Assembly: GCA_007127495.1 (NCBI GenBank)
Contig: SKZG01000120.1
Location: 1 to 7,255 of the forward strand
Origin: Planctomycetales bacterium
GTDB taxonomy: Bacteria > Planctomycetota > Planctomycetia > Pirellulales > Thermoguttaceae
Reading direction: 5' to 3'
DNA length: 7,255 nucleotides
The notes under the pieces were generated by a model, which saw only the letters and a program-made list of their open reading frames with translations, had not been told where the DNA came from and ran no database searches. This document shows, piece after piece, positions 1 through 5,310 of this stretch (the first letter of the stretch is position 1; the number at the start of each line of letters is the position of its first letter). The position numbers and the translations under genes were made by a program.

Positions 1-584
1 CGCAGTTCGGCTACGAGGTGACTTTCACTTGCCGATAGCGTCATGGCCACGGCGGTTTCGACCGGTGAATCGCTCGGCGAACCGACCTGCGGAGTTCCGG
101 GGCCCCCTGGAGGCGATGGCGGTGGCGACCATGCGGGGGCCTCGTCGTCCGATTCAATGTCAGCGGGCTCCGGCCAGCTAGGCGCTGGAACGTCGTCGTT
201 TGCCGGCCCTAGGGAGGGCAACACCGGCCCCTCAGGTGGTTTCTCCACGTCGCGCGATTTGAGAAACTCATTCGGTGAAATGGCCTCGCCCACTTGGACA
301 GGAAGGTCCGATAGCGCAGGAGTTGCGGACCCCGACGGGGCGGTAAAGCGTTCGAACAGAGTTTGCCCGCCGGGCGAGAACGGCGCCAATTCTCCACTGG
401 GCTGCTGCGACTTCCCACACCGCTCAAGGTCCTCTTCGCAGTCCTCCAGTTGCCAGCGGAGGCGATAGATCTCGTCTTCTTTCAGTCGGTTGTCCCGCTG
501 AAGGGCCGCAATATGTTGATTCGTCCGACATCCTGCGGCCGGCAGACAGCACAGAACGACCAGGGCGGCATACCAGATTCTCAT
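1..584 (-). CDS. Probable coiled-coil lipoprotein, partial (3' end beyond left edge)
   Basis: An open frame of 194 codons starts at ATG 584 and reaches the window edge without a stop. The start has a GAGG Shine-Dalgarno about 5-6 nt upstream. Residues 1-18 form a short lipoprotein signal peptide: Arg2, a hydrophobic core, then PAAGC with Cys19 as the likely lipidated residue. The -3 position is Ala, so the lipobox is slightly off consensus. Residues 24-58 are highly charged with Leu/Ile at heptad-like spacing (HIAALQRDNRLKEDEI and onward) and look like a coiled coil. The remainder is a low-complexity tail rich in Pro, Ser, Glu and Asp, probably disordered and exported. I do not recognise a named family, and the function is unknown. 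It lies 174 nt downstream of clpP on the same strand, and its C-terminus is not visible. The clear signal peptide and uninterrupted frame make it more credible than the overlapping plus-strand frames. Confidence 0.75.
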   Translation of the reverse strand, partial: MRIWYAALVVLCCLPAAGCRTNQHIAALQRDNRLKEDEIYRLRWQLEDCEEDLERCGKSQQPSGELAPFSPGGQTLFERFTAPSGSATPALSDLPVQVGEAISPNEFLKSRDVEKPPEGPVLPSLGPANDDVPAPSWPEPADIESDDEAPAWSPPPSPPGGPGTPQVGSPSDSPVETAVAMTLSASESHLVAEL

Positions 585-758
585 GACGACCTCGCGCGGA
601 GACAGGGAAGGTGCGCACAGCACCGCGATAGCCCCCTTGGTCAACATCGACAAGTAAAAGCGAAAAGCGTAAGCGAGGGTCCGGGTGGACTCAAACTCGT
701 TCCAAATGGCAACAAATCTCAGGATTTTCCGAGTCGACTCCGAGGGGCCGTTGGAGCG

Positions 759-1349
759 TCAGGTCTCCTGGATGTGCTCGATGACGGCGTCGATGAGCCC
801 GTAGTCAAGAGCCTCGTCGGCGGTCATGAAGCGGTCGCGGTCGGTATCTTCTTCGATTTTGTTAATGGGATGGCCGGTATGCTTGATCAGGATGCCGTTA
901 AGACGTTCGCGGACCTTACGGAACTCCTTGGCGTGGATCATGATATCGGCGGCCGATCCTTCGGCGCCGGCCATTGGCTGGTGGATCATGATTCGGGCGT
1001 TTGGCAAGGCGCGGCGCTTTCCCTGTTTTCCGGCGGTCAGCAGCACGGCGCCCATCGAGGCCGCCTGGCCGACACAATAGGTCGCCACGTCGCAATCGAC
1101 AAACTGCATGGTATCGTAAATGGCAAGCCCGGCGGTGACACTTCCACCAGGCGAGTTGATGTACAGATGGATGTCGGCCTTGGCGTCGTCCGACTGGAGG
1201 AAGAGCATTTGCGCGACGACGGCGTTGGCAATTTCGTCGTTGATGCCGGAGCCCAGGAAAATGATCCGGTCCTTCAGCAGGCGACTGTAAATATCCATCG
1301 CCCGCTCTTCGCGACCGCTCTTCTCGATAACGTAGGGGATTAGGGGCAT
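759..1349 (-). CDS. clpP: ATP-dependent Clp protease proteolytic subunit (second ClpP of tandem pair)
   Basis: ClpP is the serine peptidase that forms the double-heptamer chamber of Clp proteases in the cytoplasm. Substrates are unfolded and fed in by an AAA+ partner such as ClpX, ClpA or ClpC. The 196-residue product has the family's usual length and a complete catalytic triad: Ser98 in GQAASMGA, His123 in IMIHQP and Asp172 in TDRDRFM. The oxyanion-loop signature INSPGGSV (residues 64-71) and the N-terminal IPYVIEK segment are also typical. I chose ATG 1349 because family homology begins at MPLIPYV. A GTG at 1433 would add 28 unrelated, proline-rich residues, and the Shine-Dalgarno at 1349 is only weak (GAGA). 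The gene follows another clpP after a 108-nt gap, and the two probably share a transcript with tig. Its sequence at the active serine is the canonical one, unlike its neighbour's. Confidence 0.97.
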   Translation of the reverse strand: MPLIPYVIEKSGREERAMDIYSRLLKDRIIFLGSGINDEIANAVVAQMLFLQSDDAKADIHLYINSPGGSVTAGLAIYDTMQFVDCDVATYCVGQAASMGAVLLTAGKQGKRRALPNARIMIHQPMAGAEGSAADIMIHAKEFRKVRERLNGILIKHTGHPINKIEEDTDRDRFMTADEALDYGLIDAVIEHIQET

Positions 1350-1457
1350 GAAAGTCTCGGGGGACGCGGTTGGTGATGGGTTCGGGAACGGGTTAAGGGG
1401 GCGAGCCGGATTGGGAGCTTCTTCCCATCGCACGCCCTCGGGCGGTTTCCCTGCGGG

Positions 1458-2090
1458 TTATTCCGATTCTGCTTCCTCGGCCTCGACCGCCTGTTTGGTA
1501 AGGATTTCGTCGACCACGCCGTACTCTTTGGCCTGCTGGCCGCTCATGTAGAAATCGCGGTCGGTGTCTTTGGCAATGCGCTCGATGGGCTGGCCGGTGT
1601 GTTCGGCGAGGATCTGGTTGAGTTCATCGCGTGCCTTGAGTATCTCCTCGGCTTGGATTTCGATGTCGGAAACCTGCCCGCCCACGTAGCCCTGGGGCTG
1701 ATGGATCATGATGCGCGCATGGGGCAAGGCGAAGCGCTTGCCCTTGCTCCCACCAGCCAGTAGGACGGCGCCGCCGCTGGCTGCCAAGCCCACGCAATAG
1801 GTGGCCACCGGGCAGCTTAGAATCTGCATCGTATCGTACACCGCCATCGTGGCCGTGACACTTCCGCCGGGTGAATTGATGTAAAAATGGATATCCTTGC
1901 GGCGGTTCTCGCTTTGCAAGTACAGGAGTTTCATCACCAACTCGTTGGCGTTTCCGTCGTGGATTTCGCCCTGAAGCAGGATGATACGATTCTCCAGTAG
2001 CAGGTCGCCGAGGGTGAGTGTGCGCTGCCGCTGATACTCGCGGTACGCTGCCATAGATGTCACCGTTAGGGGGCTGGAGGAGTGGGGCAT
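1458..2090 (-). CDS. clpP: ATP-dependent Clp protease proteolytic subunit (first ClpP of tandem pair)
   Basis: This is a second ClpP-family serine peptidase, 210 residues from the chosen start. The triad is intact: Ser105 in GLAASGGA, His130 in IMIHQP and Asp179 in [15 protein letters not shown] lies at residues 72-79. The segment YREYQRQRTLTLGDLLLENRI (split around residues 16-36) replaces the IPYVIEK-type N-terminus of the neighbour. The tail after residue 198 is acidic (AVEAEEAESE) and longer than usual. The start at ATG 2090 has AAGGA exactly 6 nt upstream. ATG 2123 would overlap the tig stop as ATGA but lacks a good Shine-Dalgarno, and ATG 2054 would give 198 residues. The differences around the active serine and at both ends suggest a specialised subunit that may form mixed rings with the other ClpP, as known for ClpP1P2 of mycobacteria. 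The mixed-ring idea is inference. Confidence 0.97.
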   Translation of the reverse strand: MPHSSSPLTVTSMAAYREYQRQRTLTLGDLLLENRIILLQGEIHDGNANELVMKLLYLQSENRRKDIHFYINSPGGSVTATMAVYDTMQILSCPVATYCVGLAASGGAVLLAGGSKGKRFALPHARIMIHQPQGYVGGQVSDIEIQAEEILKARDELNQILAEHTGQPIERIAKDTDRDFYMSGQQAKEYGVVDEILTKQAVEAEEAESE

Positions 2091-2101
2091 ACGCAGTCCT
2101 T
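2091..2101 (-). promoter_or_regulatory. Ribosome binding site deciding the clpP start
   Basis: On the minus strand AAGGA (2101-2097) stands 6 nt before ATG 2090. This is the best Shine-Dalgarno near any of the possible in-frame starts of this clpP, and it favours 2090 over 2123, 2105 and 2054. Confidence 0.6.
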
Positions 2102-2119
2102 GCATGGGGATGGCCGCTG

Positions 2120-3682
2120 TCATTCGCGATACGGCGTTTCGCCAGGACGGCCGCTCGGCGATCCCGGCTCCGCGCCGGGCTTGGCGCGAGGGATTTCCGC
2201 ACCGTGGCCGCCGGCCGACTCGTCAATCGCCTCGACGTCACTCGCTTCGAACTCGAACGGCACCTCGGTGAATTCGGCGTGTTCCAAAATGCGGTCAATG
2301 ATCTTGCGCTCGATAATCTGGTTCCGGAGCACGTCCATGGAGCCCGACTTCTCGAGCTTCGCGCGAACCCGGCGCGGCGATTCGCCCCGGTTGACCGCAA
2401 TCAATTCAATCTCACGATCGTAATCGGGCGGTTCGGCCTCGATCTGTTCGGCCTCGGCAATGCGCTCCAGGATGAAATGCTCTTTCAGGGCGCGGGCCGT
2501 TTCGGCCATGGTGTTCTGGCGAATTTGGTTCTGGCGCGCCCGGATGTCGTCATCGCTGAACCCTGCCGACTGCAACTCCATGACCGCCCGATCCAACTCG
2601 CGGCTCGCCTGCCGCTTGAGCATCTCGGGCGGTAGCTCCCACGTCGCCGACACGGTCAGATGCTTGGTGATCTGTTCGCGGGCGCGACGGCGCTGCTCGT
2701 ATTCCAACTGGAGTTCGAGTTGTTCCTTAATGGCATCGCGGAGGTCGGCCTCCAACTCGAAGCCGAACTCGTCGAGCAGTTCCGCGTTGAGTTCCGGCAG
2801 TTGGAGGCGCTTCACCTCGAGGACCTCGAACGCCGCGGTCACGGTCTGACCGCGCAGGGCCTCATTGGGAGCGTCGCTCGAAATCAGGGCCGTGCCGGTG
2901 CGCGTCTCGCCGGCAGTCGCTCCCGCCATGAGCTGGTCGAACTGCTCGATGCGCCCGTCACGGAAGCTCAGAACCGGCCGAATCCGGATGACTTCCTCGT
3001 GGGCTTCGGAAAGGACTCGGTCGTCGGACCTGAACGTGAGGTTGCAGGTAATGTAATCGCCCGTTTCCGCCGGTCCGTCATAGGGGACCAGCCGGCCACG
3101 GTCGGCGAGCATGCGTCCAAGGCGCCTGTCGACATCGGCCTGGTCGATCTGGCGCACCGGCTTCTCGATTCGCATACCCTTCCAGTCCGGCACGTCGAAC
3201 TCCGGTCGAACCTCCAGATCGAACTCGAAGGTCAAGGGGCCGGTTTCGGGCACTTCGACGGCTTCGAGGTCGAGGTCCGGCTCGCCAATGGCCGAAAGAT
3301 CGTGTTCCTCGTGAATCTGCTCGAGGCTGTCCAGCAACAGGTTCATCTTAACCCGATCTGCGACGTCCTTTTTGAAGCGGGCTTCGATAAGCTTCCGCGG
3401 CGCGCGACCTGGGCGGAATCCGGGAACCTGGGCCTTCGGCACCAACTCGCTGAATTCGGCATCGAAATAGCGATCGATATCGTCGCGAGCAATGGTCACG
3501 GTCAGGTGCCGCTCGCAAGCGCTACGGTTCTCGATGGCAACGTCCAAGTCCAGCTTGGGCTTAAGCTCTTCAACTTCCGGCGACAGAGCCTCGTCCACGG
3601 CCACCTGATCGTGGGCTTCGTCGGAACCTGTCGGCTCGGAGTTCGGGGCGTCGTTCAAATCCGGGTTCTCGTTTTCGGCCAT
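2120..3682 (-). CDS. tig: Trigger factor, ribosome-associated chaperone, with long N- and C-terminal extensions
   Basis: Trigger factor docks at the ribosome exit tunnel and shields nascent chains. The ribosome-binding signature GFRPGRAPRKLIE lies at residues 88-100. Residues of about 45-160 fit the N-terminal domain, about 200-292 the FKBP-like domain, and about 293-475 the C-terminal chaperone arms. The protein has 520 residues, whereas typical members have about 430. The excess is an acidic leader of about 45 residues and a disordered Gly/Pro/Glu tail of about 45 residues. In the FKBP-like domain the region matching E. coli MIPGFEDGI reads RIEQFDQLM, so prolyl-isomerase activity may be lost. 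ATG 3682 is the first start in frame, with only a weak GGGA upstream. The stop at 2120-2122 lies 29 nt before the favoured clpP start, a tig-clpP order seen in many bacteria. The upstream neighbour is tRNA-Gly, 125 nt away on the same strand. Confidence 0.96.
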   Translation of the reverse strand: MAENENPDLNDAPNSEPTGSDEAHDQVAVDEALSPEVEELKPKLDLDVAIENRSACERHLTVTIARDDIDRYFDAEFSELVPKAQVPGFRPGRAPRKLIEARFKKDVADRVKMNLLLDSLEQIHEEHDLSAIGEPDLDLEAVEVPETGPLTFEFDLEVRPEFDVPDWKGMRIEKPVRQIDQADVDRRLGRMLADRGRLVPYDGPAETGDYITCNLTFRSDDRVLSEAHEEVIRIRPVLSFRDGRIEQFDQLMAGATAGETRTGTALISSDAPNEALRGQTVTAAFEVLEVKRLQLPELNAELLDEFGFELEADLRDAIKEQLELQLEYEQRRRAREQITKHLTVSATWELPPEMLKRQASRELDRAVMELQSAGFSDDDIRARQNQIRQNTMAETARALKEHFILERIAEAEQIEAEPPDYDREIELIAVNRGESPRRVRAKLEKSGSMDVLRNQIIERKIIDRILEHAEFTEVPFEFEASDVEAIDESAGGHGAEIPRAKPGAEPGSPSGRPGETPYRE

Positions 3683-3732
3683 GGGGGGTCCCGGCGAATC
3701 AGTGAGTTGTTCCCGGCCGCCACCGGACGCCT

Positions 3733-3772
3733 AGCCAGAAAATCCCCTCTGGGGGGTAGTGCATGCCTGGCT
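3733..3772 (-). other. Possible nested stem-loop between tRNA-Gly and tig
   Basis: In minus-strand RNA, AGCCAG (3772-3767) can pair with CTGGCT (3738-3733). Inside this lies a CCCC / AGA / GGGG hairpin (3754-3744) followed by ATTTT. The inner stem is only 4 bp and the T-run is short, so this is at best a weak or partial terminator after the tRNA, or simply leader structure of tig. Confidence 0.25.
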
Positions 3773-3807
3773 GGACGGTCCCGTGGGGGCCTATAAAAGA
3801 CAAAAGA

Positions 3808-3879
3808 GCGGGTGATGGGGTTCGAACCCACGACAACGACGTTGGCAACGTCGTGCTCTACCAACTGAGCTACACCCGC
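3808..3879 (-). tRNA. tRNA-Gly, anticodon GCC
   Basis: The 72-nt minus-strand sequence folds as a standard cloverleaf. The acceptor stem is GCGGGTG with CACCCGC, the D stem is GCTC with GAGC, and the anticodon stem is CGACG with CGTCG. The anticodon loop is TTGCCAA, giving anticodon GCC. The T arm is GTGGG-TTCGAAC-CCCAT, with one G-T wobble pair. The anticodon reads glycine GGC and GGU codons. CCA is not encoded, because the stem is followed by TCTTTTG, so the CCA end must be added enzymatically. The gene lies 125 nt upstream of tig on the same strand. The plus-strand and minus-strand protein frames crossing it are artefacts. Confidence 0.97.
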
Positions 3880-3892
3880 TTCAACAATATCT

Positions 3893-3921
3893 ATTCTGCG
3901 CAACAGTGTGGTTCTTGGCAA
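3893..3921 (-). promoter_or_regulatory. Candidate sigma-70 type promoter for tRNA-Gly (and perhaps tig-clpP-clpP)
   Basis: On the minus strand, TTGCCA (3921-3916, five of six matches to TTGACA) is followed after exactly 17 nt by CAGAAT (3898-3893, four of six matches to TATAAT). The tRNA begins 13 nt beyond the -10 box, so the expected transcript would have a short 5' leader, as is usual for tRNAs. No equally good promoter was seen between the tRNA and tig. Confidence 0.45.
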
Positions 3922-4234
3922 GGCCCCTTGGAAAAAAACCCGGGCCCGCTGCTCCCATCCAACGCGACGGTGGGCTAATTATAGGTTCCACGCGGTACCG
4001 TTCAAGGGCAGTTGCCGCGTCCCATCCTCCCCCCACCCCGCCAGAATGCCTAAATTCCTTCGTTTGATTAGCCTGCGTCGCGAACGCCGTACACCCCAGA
4101 CCGTTTTGCAGGTCGCCTTTCAGAAAACGCAACCGTTCAGAGGGGGACTGTCCCAATTTCGCGGCACAAGGGGCGTTTTCGCCCAATGATGCGACCTTTC
4201 CGCCCCGAAAATGGAACCGTCCCTTCACATGCGC

Positions 4235-4264
4235 TGGACAGTTCGGACCGGGAACTGCTAGTAT
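4235..4264 (+). promoter_or_regulatory. Candidate extended -10 promoter for the DUF1365 gene
   Basis: TGGACA (4235-4240, five of six matches to TTGACA) is followed after 18 nt by TAGTAT (4259-4264, four of six matches to TATAAT). The -10 box is preceded by TGC, giving an extended -10. Transcription would start near 4271, downstream of the ATG at 4265, which supports the later start at 4334. Confidence 0.35.
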
Positions 4265-4333
4265 ATGCTGCCGATGGCGCGGTCGGACCGGGCATGGCGC
4301 CGCGGGCCGACCTTGCGACTGAGCGGACGGCGA

Positions 4334-5080
4334 ATGATGCATAGCTGCATTTATCATGGGTATGTACAACATCGGCGGCTGATGCCCGCGGAGCATGCGT
4401 TCCGTTACGGGCTGTACCTGGCGTACCTCGACCTGGACGAGTTGCCTCAGTTGCTTGCCGGCGGTTACGGGCTGTATCGGGCGCGCTTCTCGCCGGCGTC
4501 GTTCCGCCGGGCCGATCATGTTGGCCACCCCGAGGTCCCTTTGGCCGAGGCAGTCGGAAACCTGCTGGAGGATCGCATTGGCCGCCGGCCGGCAGGCCCG
4601 ATCTGCCTGCTCACGCCGCTTCGCAACTGGGGGCATTACTTCAGCCCGCTCAGCCTGTACTACTGCTTCGACTCCGCCGGGCAAACGGTCGATTGCGTGG
4701 TGGCCGAGGTGAGCAATACTCCGTGGCTGGAAAAGCATTGGTACGTGCTCCACGAGGGCAACCGCACAGGCGGGCCGGAGCAGTTGCAGTTCCGCCATCC
4801 GAAGAGTTTTCACGTGTCGCCCTTTATGGATATGGACATGTACTACGAATGGCGGCTCGACGCGCCGGGGCCGGAGCTGCGTGTCGAACTTGCCAATACG
4901 CGGGCCGGCGAGCGGCTGTTCGACGTGAGCCTCGCGTTGCGCCGCCGCGAGTGGACCCGCAGGTCCATGCTGCGCACGCTTGCCCGCTACCCCTGGATGT
5001 CCGCCCGCATCGTGCAAGCCATCTACTGGCAGGCACTGTTGTTGTGGCGGAAGAAGATACCCTATTGTCCGCATCCATAA
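4334..5080 (+). CDS. DUF1365 family protein (COG3496), lipid-modification cluster
   Basis: The protein belongs to the DUF1365 family, whose biochemical role is not firmly established. Family members sit beside CFAS-type methyltransferases and flavin amine oxidases in many proteobacteria. Landmarks in the 248-residue product are HSCIYHGYVQHRR near the N-terminus, then the DLDELPQL segment. In the middle come LTPLRNWGHYFSPLSLYYCF and AEVSNTPW, followed by KSFHVSPFMDMD. All correspond to conserved family blocks, and the length is normal. I chose ATG 4334 (adjacent ATG 4337 is equally possible) because homology starts there. An in-frame ATG at 4265 would add 23 arginine-rich, unconserved residues and lies upstream of the predicted transcription start. 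No signal peptide or membrane helix is evident. The CFAS gene follows 230 nt later on the same strand, and co-function in membrane fatty-acid modification is inferred from this context. Confidence 0.93.
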   Translation: MMHSCIYHGYVQHRRLMPAEHAFRYGLYLAYLDLDELPQLLAGGYGLYRARFSPASFRRADHVGHPEVPLAEAVGNLLEDRIGRRPAGPICLLTPLRNWGHYFSPLSLYYCFDSAGQTVDCVVAEVSNTPWLEKHWYVLHEGNRTGGPEQLQFRHPKSFHVSPFMDMDMYYEWRLDAPGPELRVELANTRAGERLFDVSLALRRREWTRRSMLRTLARYPWMSARIVQAIYWQALLLWRKKIPYCPHP

Positions 5081-5140
5081 CACGGTGACGGGACCGCCGG
5101 CGCGGCAGAGCCTTCCACCTCGGCGGGTGCTGCCCAAGTC

Positions 5141-5168
5141 TTGCAAATTGGGAATTGTATCCCATAAT
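5141..5168 (+). promoter_or_regulatory. Candidate promoter for the CFAS gene
   Basis: TTGCAA (5141-5146) and CATAAT (5163-5168, five of six matches to TATAAT) are separated by 16 nt, in a locally AT-rich patch that stands out from the GC-rich surroundings. The transcript would start near 5175, leaving a leader of about 135 nt before the CFAS ATG. A separate promoter here implies the CFAS gene need not depend on read-through from DUF1365. Confidence 0.4.
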
Positions 5169-5173
5169 ACAAT
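5154..5173. repeat. Perfect 7-bp inverted repeat overlapping the -10 box
   Basis: ATTGTAT (5154-5160) and ATACAAT (5167-5173) are exact reverse complements with a 6-nt spacer, CCCATA. An overlapping dyad, TGGGA (5149-5153) with TCCCA (5160-5164), shares the site. Placement across the -10 box is what an operator for a dimeric repressor would look like. The repeat is seen directly and the operator role is inferred. Confidence 0.5.
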
Positions 5174-5223
5174 ATATGATCGAGCGGGTTTACACAGACT
5201 CGGGAGGCTCATCGGGCAAGAGG

Positions 5224-5271
5224 CGGAGGATTCACTGTGACGCCGGAGGGTAGCCACCTCGGAGGATTCAC
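5224..5271 (+). repeat. 12-bp direct repeat containing GGAGG
   Basis: CGGAGGATTCAC occurs at 5224-5235 and again, identically, at 5260-5271, 36 bp apart. Both copies carry a Shine-Dalgarno-like GGAGG and each is followed by an in-frame GTG (5237 and 5276). The repeat is certain; its meaning is not. Confidence 0.7.
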
Positions 5272-5299
5272 GATCGTGAGCTTTAATCACCCAGCCTAG
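5237..5299 (+). CDS. Possible 20-residue leader peptide before the CFAS gene
   Basis: A GTG at 5237 has GGAGG (5225-5229) at 7-nt spacing, the strongest ribosome binding site in this leader. The frame reads MTPEGSHLGGFTIVSFNHPA and stops at TAG 5297-5299, 11 nt before the CFAS ATG. The CFAS start itself has only a weak GAG upstream. This arrangement would suit translational coupling or leader-mediated control. A second GTG at 5276 in the same frame, also behind GGAGG but at 10-nt spacing, would give 7 residues. There is no family resemblance and the ORF is short enough to arise by chance, so this remains a candidate. Confidence 0.3.
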   Translation: MTPEGSHLGGFTIVSFNHPA

Positions 5300-5310
5300 C
5301 GAGCCACTTC

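Larger units (their letters stand above)
3880..4333. other. Divergent intergenic region without a gene
   Basis: This 454-nt stretch separates the leftward tRNA/tig block from the rightward lipid cluster. Apart from one promoter at each end I find no coding signal: frames crossing it are unrelated to known families and mostly antisense to the next gene. It holds a few short dyads, GGGAC-T-GTCCC at 4144-4154 and GGGCG-TTTT-CGCCC at 4171-4184. Neither is followed by a T-run on either strand, so I do not call them terminators. Confidence 0.6.

Noticed and set aside
43..468. 141-residue plus-strand frame rich in Gly and Ser
   Set aside because: It is antisense to the lipoprotein gene, and its composition simply mirrors that gene's Pro/Ser-rich tail.
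731..740. Palindrome GAGTCGACTC downstream of clpP
   Set aside because: A stem with a workable loop would have only about 3 bp and there is no T-run, so it is not a terminator. A 10-bp palindrome is not unusual by chance.
363..1343. 326-residue plus-strand frame
   Set aside because: It runs antisense across the lipoprotein start, the intergenic gap and most of a well-supported clpP, and has no family resemblance.
1350..1457. Possible extension of the second ClpP to GTG 1433
   Set aside because: The added residues are proline-rich and unlike ClpP N-termini, and homology begins exactly at ATG 1349.
2660..3796. 378-residue plus-strand frame
   Set aside because: It is antisense to trigger factor. 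Long antisense frames are expected in GC-rich coding DNA.
3655..3921. 88-residue minus-strand frame with AGVAQLVEH and VGSNPITR
   Set aside because: These peptides are the well-known false translation of a tRNA gene, here tRNA-Gly.
4171..4184. Hairpin GGGCG-TTTT-CGCCC
   Set aside because: It has a good small stem, but no T-run follows on either strand and no gene ends nearby.
3881..5290. 469-residue minus-strand frame
   Set aside because: It is antisense to the DUF1365 gene and its conserved motifs, and shows no recognisable domain.
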